Positions 57,555 through 64,000 of a stretch of DNA of 64,000 nucleotides are shown here, piece by piece. A program made the translations under genes and the position numbers. Source of the stretch: Erysipelothrix rhusiopathiae (GTDB taxonomy: Bacteria; Bacillota_I; Bacilli_A; Erysipelotrichales; Erysipelotrichaceae); the NCBI RefSeq assembly GCF_900637845.1, contig NZ_LR134439.1, positions 62,001 through 126,000 of the forward strand, in the 5' to 3' direction. The notes beneath the pieces were generated by a model, which saw only the letters and a list, made by a program, of their open reading frames with translations, was not told where the DNA came from and did not search any database. Positions within the stretch are counted from its first letter, which is position 1. Every line of letters starts with the position of its first letter.

Positions 57555-60011
57555 ATGATACGAAAAATCTGTATTTTTGTAATGTTTATTTTACTTTTCG
57601 GTGCTTATCAAATAGATAATGTTTCCGCAGATGTGAATTATGAATTCCAAGACTTGAATCGGGATGTTGGTGTAAGTATGCGCGGAATTTGTAATCGTAA
57701 GGAATCCTGTGTTAGCGGGTCTAAAACTTACACAATACAATGGCTCGGAATGGAGAGTGGTGATGAACCGGTATCCTTGGTCATGCAAGAGGAGTTTAAG
57801 AATAATTTTTCGATTGAAATTGGTAAAATATCAAATCTTACCAAGGACACAAAATCTATAACAATTGATAATTTAGCATTACAAGATTTTATGGGTTTTA
57901 ATTTGGAAGACTCCAATGTTTATCACAAAGTGTATGGATTTAAAATTCATGGTGAAACACCGGACGCTTCGGAATATCGAGTAATCCAGCACCAGAATAC
58001 AATTAATATTTATCGAATAAAAAATCAAACAATTAAATTTTCGGTAGTACGTGATGGTCCCATCAATGATGTAAAGTCGTTACAGTTTATCTTAACGAAA
58101 AATGGAGAGCGGTCAAAGAGTCTTCAAACAACACATCATTTACGTATCTCGAGACAGCATTATTCATTTATCACAACAAAGTATGACGATGACCATAAAC
58201 CATTTACTTTTGATATCATTACGGATGGAGATGATCGAATTCAAATCGAAAAAAAAGTTATCAATGATTATGAGTTTGAATTCCGACTTCGTCAAAATAT
58301 TACGAAAGAAATTCCATTAATCGGCTTAAGCTTGAAAAGTGTTACGGGCGAAATTGTCCTTATAAATGAAAAACAAAAAGAGCTTGTAGGTACTGTTAAG
58401 GATGAGAAGGTAATGTTTAAAAATGTTCATCACGATGATTTAGATACGTCATTTAAAATTAAACGCTATACACTGAGTGACCCAAGTGTTGAGTTAAACA
58501 TTAATGAGGACAAGCTTAAGAATATATCTAAAATAAATGTAGAACGATTTATTAATAAAAAATATCAAATTGAATGGGGACCTAATATTCTCACTTATCC
58601 AAACGTTAAATCGACAGATACAATTGATATTCATCTTTTAGAAGATAATCAAGCAACACATATTAAAAAATCGGTAGCTTTTAATCAGTCGCACCTTTTA
58701 TTCAAGTTAAATCTTTCTAAAAAGCCATCGTTTTCTGTTGGTGATGACTTTGTGATTGCAGCAAACGATTCGAAAATATATATTGATCGTGCAATTCAGC
58801 CATTACATATTGAAATTCAGAAGGCATATAAACCCAAAAAAGAAGAGGATATTGATATTTCATTAGAAATTTTGATTCCAAACATTAATGGTGGAAAGGT
58901 GGATCCAAATGAATTATTGAGTGTAGACGGGTTTGTAATTCAAGAAAATTCAAAACAAGAATTGAAGCCAAATCTTGAAGAAATACTCTCTGTTGAAGGA
59001 TTTAGTGTAAATGAGACCATCGCTGAGGAACCAAAAAACGTACTGCTTCCAGATCCTATATTTCTAGAAGGATACAGTATTGATGAGATACCCAATCACG
59101 AGTTTTACCACGGTATGGAAGCAATTATGGAGAAAGAATTCATTAAGCAAAAAAACTTAGAACAGATTTTGGAACAAGATCGTAAAAACCGTATTGCATA
59201 TGAATTGAGCATCAAAGAATATGAGGAGCAGTTAAAACCAATCAGTCTCGAAAATCATCTCGAAGGTGAGCAAATTGAATTGAACGAAAATCCAATCACC
59301 ATTGAAAATATTAATCAATCAAGTCAAAAATTAGAAAAAAAGGGATTGTTTAATGATAATCAGCAGGTTTATTTCATGTTAGATGTGAACGGGCACGCAA
59401 TACAGGATCATCCATCATTTGACACGATGCCTCTTTTAGTGGGTACAGAGATACCAGAAGAAATAATAGATTCAAGCAAAATGGACGAAGCATATAAAGT
59501 CTTAGATTTTATTGAGACTCAAAAGCGCATTAACTTAGAACGAATTTTACTACAAGACATTGAAAATCGAATCCATCATGAACAAGAATCTGAAAAGATA
59601 ATGAATGATCTTTATAAAGAACGTTCAACCATTGAACACCAAATGGATGTTTATGAAATAGCAGCGTCCTACTTAATTGACGGAGTGGAGATGGAAAATA
59701 AGAATCATAATGACATAAGCAGTTTCAAAGAGACTGAAGAAAGAGATGCTATAACGGTTATGAGAACAACACCATCAGATACTAAATCACTTAAAAAAGA
59801 CAGAATTCAAAAGCAAAAACAAAACCAAGTTGGAACGGATATACAAAACTTTGATGAAAAATTGATTACCCGGGGAATAGAGAATAACAAAGATAGCGTT
59901 CTTCCCAAAACAGGGAAACAAAAACACAGTAATATTTGGAGTAAATTCCTCATATTGACGGGTGTTTGTGTATTATTATCGAAAAGGTATAAAAATAGAA
60001 TTGTTAAATAG
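57555..60011 (+). CDS. LPKTG-anchored surface protein of unknown type
   Basis: 818 residues; I do not recognise a family. Signal peptide at 1-25 (ending VSA-DV). Long N-terminal region (about 26-430), beta-rich with several repeated immunoglobulin-like stretches. Then three short repeats ILSVDGFVIQ, ILSVEGFSVN and FLEGYSIDEI at about 448, 475 and 502. Two coiled-coil-like blocks share NLEQILEQDRKNRI (about 534-547) and NLERILLQDIENRI (about 660-673), 126 residues apart. The sorting signal LPKTG is at 783-787, followed by a membrane helix and KRYKNRIVK. GTGGAGGG precedes the ATG. It has its own terminator. Confidence 0.88.
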   Translation: MIRKICIFVMFILLFGAYQIDNVSADVNYEFQDLNRDVGVSMRGICNRKESCVSGSKTYTIQWLGMESGDEPVSLVMQEEFKNNFSIEIGKISNLTKDTKSITIDNLALQDFMGFNLEDSNVYHKVYGFKIHGETPDASEYRVIQHQNTINIYRIKNQTIKFSVVRDGPINDVKSLQFILTKNGERSKSLQTTHHLRISRQHYSFITTKYDDDHKPFTFDIITDGDDRIQIEKKVINDYEFEFRLRQNITKEIPLIGLSLKSVTGEIVLINEKQKELVGTVKDEKVMFKNVHHDDLDTSFKIKRYTLSDPSVELNINEDKLKNISKINVERFINKKYQIEWGPNILTYPNVKSTDTIDIHLLEDNQATHIKKSVAFNQSHLLFKLNLSKKPSFSVGDDFVIAANDSKIYIDRAIQPLHIEIQKAYKPKKEEDIDISLEILIPNINGGKVDPNELLSVDGFVIQENSKQELKPNLEEILSVEGFSVNETIAEEPKNVLLPDPIFLEGYSIDEIPNHEFYHGMEAIMEKEFIKQKNLEQILEQDRKNRIAYELSIKEYEEQLKPISLENHLEGEQIELNENPITIENINQSSQKLEKKGLFNDNQQVYFMLDVNGHAIQDHPSFDTMPLLVGTEIPEEIIDSSKMDEAYKVLDFIETQKRINLERILLQDIENRIHHEQESEKIMNDLYKERSTIEHQMDVYEIAASYLIDGVEMENKNHNDISSFKETEERDAITVMRTTPSDTKSLKKDRIQKQKQNQVGTDIQNFDEKLITRGIENNKDSVLPKTGKQKHSNIWSKFLILTGVCVLLSKRYKNRIVK
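59865..59878 (+). other. Candidate Noc-binding sequence at the end of the LPKTG gene
   Basis: ATTACCCGGGGAAT matches 12 of 14 positions of ATTTCCCGGGAAAT. It lies about 1 kb from the noc gene; Noc sites close to noc would be plausible, but the match is imperfect. Confidence 0.3.
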
Positions 60012-60014
60012 CAC

Positions 60015-60051
60015 ATAAAAGACAGTATTGACTGTCTTTTATGCTTTTTTG
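60015..60051 (+). terminator. Terminator after the LPKTG gene
   Basis: CATAAAAGACAGT-ATTG-ACTGTCTTTTATG followed by C and six T. Confidence 0.92.
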
Positions 60052-60076
60052 CCCAAATATTTGTCTCTAGGTTTTG

Positions 60077-60105
60077 TTGTGGAAATCTGTGAAATACGCT
60101 ATAAT
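60077..60105 (+). promoter_or_regulatory. Promoter of the rsmG-noc-soj-parB operon
   Basis: TTGTGG (60077-60082), 17-nt spacer, TATAAT (60100-60105); leader of about 77 nt to rsmG. Confidence 0.85.
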
Positions 60106-60188
60106 TACAACGTAGTTTCGATTCTAATCTTAAGAATCAAAGATGGTAAAAATGTGTTAATAAAAGATGCATTGCAATTGGAGGCTTC

Positions 60189-60905
60189 ATGAATTTTTTA
60201 GAATTTATTAGTAAAATTGAAGCGTTGGGGATTGTTGTTTCAGAAGAAATGAAACAACAATTTTTAACGTACAAGAATCTTATTCAAGAAGTGAATAAAG
60301 TCTTAAATTTAACGGGAATCGATGATGATGAGGGGATATTTTTAAAGCATTTCTATGATTCATTGCTTATTTCGCCATTAATAAAAGAAAACAGTAGCAT
60401 TGCAGACATTGGGAGTGGTGCTGGATTTCCAGGAATCGTCCTTGCAATTGCGCGTCCCGATGTCACAGTAACGTGTATCGAGCCAACAACTAAGCGAACA
60501 AACTTCTTAGAACGTGTTGTACAAGAGTGCGGCTTAAAAAATACAATCGTTTTAAATGGTCGTGCAGAAGATGTTATCGGAGAACTTCGTGAGTCTTTTG
60601 ATGTCGCAACAGCACGTGCCGTTGCTTATCTTGATATACTCAGTGAATTATGTTTGCCTTTTGTCAAAGTTGGTGGCGTATTTTTAGCAATGAAAGGAAC
60701 AAAAGGAATCGAGGAATATGAAGATTCCCTAAAGGCTATCAAAATCCTGGGTGGAGAATTAATTCAAACTCATAAATTTTGTGATGATATCATGGGCGAC
60801 CGCTATAATTTAGAGATTAAAAAAGTGAAGTCCGCTTCGAAGAAGTATCCAAGAAGTTATGCTAAAATTAAGAAGACACCACTGTCTGGGAGGAATCATG
60901 ATTGA
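60189..60905 (+). CDS. rsmG: 16S rRNA G527 N7-methyltransferase RsmG
   Basis: SAM-dependent methylation of G527 in 16S rRNA. The 238 residues have the SAM motif IADIGSGAGFPGIVLAIA, VLNLTGI and the GRAEDV segment of RsmG/GidB. The ATG has GGAGG upstream. It overlaps noc by 8 nt. It is separated from mnmG by about 6 kb, which is unusual. Confidence 0.96.
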   Translation: MNFLEFISKIEALGIVVSEEMKQQFLTYKNLIQEVNKVLNLTGIDDDEGIFLKHFYDSLLISPLIKENSSIADIGSGAGFPGIVLAIARPDVTVTCIEPTTKRTNFLERVVQECGLKNTIVLNGRAEDVIGELRESFDVATARAVAYLDILSELCLPFVKVGGVFLAMKGTKGIEEYEDSLKAIKILGGELIQTHKFCDDIMGDRYNLEIKKVKSASKKYPRSYAKIKKTPLSGRNHD

Positions 60906-61653
60906 TCGTAGAGAAATAGCTATTGAAAAAATTAAACCTAACCGTAATCAACCACGGCTAACTTTTAACGATGAGAGTTTGTTGGAATTGGGTCAATCGA
61001 TTAGTGAAAATGGCCTTCTTCAACCGATTGTTGTTCGTGAAGTCAACGAGATAGATGAATATGAAATTATTGCCGGAGAACGTCGTTATCGAGCAATGCG
61101 AATGTTCGGTTTTACAGAAGTTCCGTGCATTATCAGTAATATTGACGATGATAAAAGTGCAACATTAGCGCTTATTGAAAATATACAGCGAGAAGATTTA
61201 AGTGTGTTAGAAGAAGCGAAAGCATATCGCGATATTTTACGAATTCAAAAAATAACTCAAAAGGAACTCGCAACCAAAGTAGGGAAATCACAATCAGCGA
61301 TTGCGAATAAAATCCGTTTACTTGAATTGCCTGAACCCGTACTCGAAGCCTTAGGAGAGCGTAGAATTACTGAGCGTCATGCGCGTGCTCTATTAAGTGT
61401 TGAAAAAGAAAAAACTGAAGAAGTTTTAGACGAAATCCTTAATAAAAAGTTGAATGTTAAAGAGACAGAGACCCTCATTAACAAACCACGAAAGAAAAAA
61501 ACAGTAACACGTGGTATTTCTCAACACATTAAGATTGGTATTAATACAATCAAGCAATCGATCGGAATGATTGAAAAAACAGGAATTACGGTAAAACATG
61601 AAATGGAAGAAACGAATGATGAGGTTATCATTACGATACGCTTCCCTAAATAA
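60898..61653 (+). CDS. noc: Nucleoid occlusion protein (ParB-like, Noc by position)
   Basis: 251 residues, ParB/Noc fold: N-terminal CTPase motif IIAGERRYRAMRMFG (about 59-73), NIQREDLSVLEEAKAY and the helix-turn-helix TQKELATKVGKSQSAIANKIR. Its position between rsmG and soj is that of Bacillus noc. It starts almost directly with the ParB-like core (AIEKIKPNRNQPRLTF), so the basic amphipathic N-terminal extension that ties Noc to the membrane is missing. ATG 60898 has GGGAGGAATC upstream and sits at the rsmG stop; the longer frame would overlap rsmG by 47 nt. Alternatively a second ParB. Confidence 0.82.
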   Translation: MIDRREIAIEKIKPNRNQPRLTFNDESLLELGQSISENGLLQPIVVREVNEIDEYEIIAGERRYRAMRMFGFTEVPCIISNIDDDKSATLALIENIQREDLSVLEEAKAYRDILRIQKITQKELATKVGKSQSAIANKIRLLELPEPVLEALGERRITERHARALLSVEKEKTEEVLDEILNKKLNVKETETLINKPRKKKTVTRGISQHIKIGINTIKQSIGMIEKTGITVKHEMEETNDEVIITIRFPK

Positions 61654-61682
61654 CTTAAGAATATAACAAAGGATGTGAGTCA

Positions 61683-62480
61683 ATGGGGAAAATAATTGCT
61701 GTAGCTAATCAAAAAGGTGGCGTTGGGAAAACAACGACGAGTATTAATTTATCTGCTGGGTTAGCCTACTTAGGCCAAAAAGTTCTATTAGTAGACCTTG
61801 ACCCCCAAGGAAATGCATCTCAAGGTGTAGGTGCAAATAGAATGGCGATTAAAGACAGTACCTATGATTTAATTCTTTCTGAAAAAGAAGTAAGCGACAT
61901 TAAAATGTCTTTGAATACTCCCCCAATGGATTTAATTCCCGCAACAATTGATCTTGCTGGAGCAGATCTCGAGATGGTTGAGTTTAAGATTGGTCGTGAG
62001 CGTCTTTTAAAGAATAAATTAATTAAAGCAAAGGATGACTATGATTATATTATTATAGATTGTCCACCATCATTAGGTTTGTTAAATACAAATGCATTGA
62101 CGGCTGCGGATTCAGTCATAATACCGGTTCAATGTGAGTATTATGCACTTGAAGGGTTAACACAATTGTTATCCACAATCCGGCTTGTACAAAAGCTGTT
62201 TAATCCAGATTTAAAAATAGAAGGCGTTTTACTTACGATGTTTGATGTTCGTACTCGTTTGAGTGTTGAGGTTCAACAAGAAGTTCGTAAATATTTTAAA
62301 GAACGTGTCTATAAGAGTAATATCCCTAGAAATGTTAAGTTGTCAGAAGCTCCTTCTCGTGGAAACTCAATCTTCGAATATGATTTAAAATCGGAAGGCG
62401 CTAAAGCATACGCATCTCTAGCGAAAGAAGTCTTATCATATAATAAGAAACGGAGTGACTCGAATGGCAGAGAAAGATAG
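61683..62480 (+). CDS. soj: Chromosome partitioning ATPase ParA (Soj)
   Basis: 265 residues with the deviant Walker A of ParA/MinD ATPases (KGGVGKTTTSINLSAGLA), DLDPQGNASQG, IIIDCPPSLGLLNTNAL and the C-terminal LSEAPSRGNSIFEYD. It binds DNA non-specifically in the ATP dimer and regulates DnaA in Bacillus. 29 nt after noc; overlaps parB by 17 nt. Confidence 0.96.
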   Translation: MGKIIAVANQKGGVGKTTTSINLSAGLAYLGQKVLLVDLDPQGNASQGVGANRMAIKDSTYDLILSEKEVSDIKMSLNTPPMDLIPATIDLAGADLEMVEFKIGRERLLKNKLIKAKDDYDYIIIDCPPSLGLLNTNALTAADSVIIPVQCEYYALEGLTQLLSTIRLVQKLFNPDLKIEGVLLTMFDVRTRLSVEVQQEVRKYFKERVYKSNIPRNVKLSEAPSRGNSIFEYDLKSEGAKAYASLAKEVLSYNKKRSDSNGRER

Positions 62481-63333
62481 TAATCGTTTAGGTCGTGGAC
62501 TGGGTGCAATTTTTGGTGATGATGTATCTTCAGTACTTGAGGATATTCAACAAGGCAATAATGATGAATTTACGGGTGTTAAAACAAGCCTTAAAGTCAA
62601 AGATATTCGCACAAATCCATACCAACCGCGTCGACATTTTGACGAGGATAAATTAGAAGAATTATCACAATCAATTTCAACACATGGTTTGTTTACACCG
62701 ATTTTAGTTCGTGAAACGAATAAGGGATACGAACTTGTAGCTGGAGAACGTCGTTTACGTGCTACCAAACGCGCAAATATCGAAGAAATCGCAGCGATCG
62801 TTGTGGATTTTGATGATTCACAGATGATGGAAATTGCGATTATCGAGAACGTTCAACGTGAAGATTTAAATGTAATTGAAGAGGCGATGGGATATAGTTC
62901 ATTAATTGATCGTTTAGGTTTAACTCAAGAAGAAGTTGCGAAACGAGTAAGTAAATCCCGTAGTCATATTACAAACTTATTACGTTTATTAAGACTTCCA
63001 AAATCTGTACAAGAAATGGTCAGCGATAACAAACTCACAATGGGTCATGTGCGCCCACTTGTCACAATCGAAGATCCAAAAGAAATTGAACGCATTGCGG
63101 AAGAAATTTTAAGTAAGAAGTTATCGGTACGGGAAGCAGAACGTCTCATCAATAAAGAAGATGTGAAACCTGTTGAACCGAAGTTACGTAATAAAGATTA
63201 TGATTATGCACAATCATTATTCGAACGACGCTTACAAACACGCGTTAATATCGCGAATAATAAAGTGATGATTTCGTTTGATGACGACGAAGATTTAAAT
63301 CGTATTTTAGAGTTGCTTGATATTATTGAGTAA
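62464..63333 (+). CDS. parB: Chromosome partitioning protein ParB (Spo0J)
   Basis: 289 residues. N-terminal ParB domain with LVAGERRLRATKRA (CTP-binding GERRxRA), NVQREDLNVIEEAMGY, then the helix-turn-helix LTQEEVAKRVSKSRSHITNLLR and a C-terminal dimerisation helix. N-terminal stretch LGRGLGAIFGDD is the ParA-stimulating arginine-rich peptide of Spo0J. ATG 62464 is preferred over GTG 62455 because GGAG lies 8 nt upstream. It should bind the parS sites at 13.1 and 15.3 kb. Confidence 0.96.
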   Translation: MAEKDSNRLGRGLGAIFGDDVSSVLEDIQQGNNDEFTGVKTSLKVKDIRTNPYQPRRHFDEDKLEELSQSISTHGLFTPILVRETNKGYELVAGERRLRATKRANIEEIAAIVVDFDDSQMMEIAIIENVQREDLNVIEEAMGYSSLIDRLGLTQEEVAKRVSKSRSHITNLLRLLRLPKSVQEMVSDNKLTMGHVRPLVTIEDPKEIERIAEEILSKKLSVREAERLINKEDVKPVEPKLRNKDYDYAQSLFERRLQTRVNIANNKVMISFDDDEDLNRILELLDIIE

Positions 63334-63355
63334 GGACGCCAAAGCGTCCTTTTTC
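63334..63355 (+). terminator. Terminator of the partition operon
   Basis: GGACGC-CAAA-GCGTCC followed by six T, immediately after the parB stop codon. Confidence 0.93.
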
Positions 63356-63421
63356 TATCTTTCATAGTAATTTCTCATATCGCTAAAATGATAATGATAT
63401 TGTAACGTTAGAGGTGAAATT

Positions 63422-63937
63422 ATGAAACAAGAGCGACAAACAGAACTAAAAAAATCCAATAAAAGGAATCAACGTTTAATAAAAATTGCAGTCGTACTAA
63501 TGTTAATGGTAATTGGGCTTTTGGTCTATCAAAAATCACAAACTCAAGACCAAGAAGTCAAAGATGATACCTTAGTTCGAGATGTATCGATCTTAGTAGA
63601 AACGTTTAGTGATACACTTAATGAGAATGCAGAAGAATTCTACCAAAATCTCGTAAAAACAGATACAATTCGATCATTTCGTCTGAACCCTTTAGATATG
63701 TGTGTTGGTGGAAATCAAAGTGTTCAAGCAAGAATTTATGTCGTAAATATTGAGGAAGAAAATCCTGAAACAAAGAATATAGAATATAAACCTGAGTATT
63801 TGATTTCAGGAGCGACAGAAATTATATATGATAATAAAGAAGTAAAAGGGTATAGACTATGGATTGATCGTTCACCGACCATTGAGGGAATTCATGAGCT
63901 GGTTAAAACGAATCAACTTGATTGCTATATTCCTTAA
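63422..63937 (+). CDS. Uncharacterised single-pass membrane protein
   Basis: 171 residues: basic N-terminus, one membrane segment (about 20-38, LIKIAVVLMLMVIGLLVYQ), then an extracytoplasmic domain of about 130 residues with two Cys (LDMCVGG and LDCYIP) that could form a disulphide. I do not recognise the family. It has an AGAGGTGA ribosome site, 88 nt after parB, and probably continues in one transcript with the nucleoside hydrolase 20 nt downstream. Confidence 0.8.
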   Translation: MKQERQTELKKSNKRNQRLIKIAVVLMLMVIGLLVYQKSQTQDQEVKDDTLVRDVSILVETFSDTLNENAEEFYQNLVKTDTIRSFRLNPLDMCVGGNQSVQARIYVVNIEEENPETKNIEYKPEYLISGATEIIYDNKEVKGYRLWIDRSPTIEGIHELVKTNQLDCYIP

Positions 63938-63957
63938 AATAGAATAGAGGGGATTTT

Positions 63958-64000
63958 ATGAAGTATATTTTAGATGTGGATACAGGTATTGATGATACGT
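63958..64000 (+). CDS. Nucleoside hydrolase (N-terminus only)
   Basis: Only 14 codons are inside the window. They read MKYILDVDTGIDDT, matching the DxDxGxDD calcium-binding signature that opens inosine-uridine-preferring nucleoside hydrolases. AGAGGGGA precedes the ATG. The rest lies beyond base 64000. Confidence 0.8.
   Translation, partial: MKYILDVDTGIDDT

Overview
The window looks like the origin region of a low-GC Gram-positive chromosome of the class Erysipelotrichia, most likely Erysipelothrix. This is inferred from gene order and content (dnaA-dnaN-recF-gyrB-gyrA on one side of the origin, rpmH-rnpA-yidC-jag on the other, LPXTG surface proteins and a sortase, few sporulation-linked genes), not from a database match. 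There are no rRNA or tRNA genes, insertion sequences, prophage genes or CRISPR arrays that I can see.

Left arm (1-27.8 kb, mostly minus strand, reading away from oriC). From the edge inward: mutL (cut by the window), mutS and a degenerate PTS permease-like gene, translationally coupled; rodA; nadK with a divergent CYTH-domain gene; a dnaX-recR operon ending in an unrecognised gene; a sortase; a tadA-acetyltransferase fusion downstream of a small SRP RNA; a HAD phosphatase; serS behind a T-box leader; gyrA, gyrB, recF and yaaA; a fructose PTS operon (fruA, fruK, fruR) wedged between yaaA and dnaN; then dnaN and dnaA. Two 16-bp parS sites lie at 13.1 and 15.3 kb, the second inside the serS T-box leader.

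Origin (26.3-28.5 kb). DnaA boxes lie on both sides of dnaA, the arrangement of a bipartite origin. A perfect consensus promoter then drives rpmH-rnpA in the other direction.

Right arm (28.5-64 kb, mostly plus strand). It holds rpmH, rnpA, yidC, jag, pth, mfd, rqcP, divIC; a minus-strand block (bile salt hydrolase family, Nudix, small membrane protein); tmk, holB, rsmI, guaC, a Fur/PerR regulator; a divergently placed XRE regulator and a 1458-residue VWA/Cna-B surface protein; metG, a histidine phosphatase; a minus-strand GntR-ABC cassette; mnmG; then three accessory genes (oxidoreductase, divergent BipA/TypA-like GTPase with a leader peptide, and an LPKTG protein of unknown type) that separate mnmG from rsmG; and the partition cluster rsmG-noc-soj-parB. 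The last items are an unrecognised membrane-anchored protein and the start of a nucleoside hydrolase.

The strongest leads are: (1) the divergent BipA/TypA-like GTPase at 55.6 kb preceded by a 19-codon leader ORF and two mutually exclusive RNA pairings, suggesting translation-controlled induction; (2) a PTS permease with a lost phosphorylation cysteine translationally coupled to mutS-mutL; (3) parS placed within regulatory DNA (a T-box leader and a promoter); (4) a Noc homologue without the usual N-terminal membrane-binding extension; (5) an in-frame internal start in metG that would release its tRNA-binding domain. All of these are sequence readings without searches or experiments.
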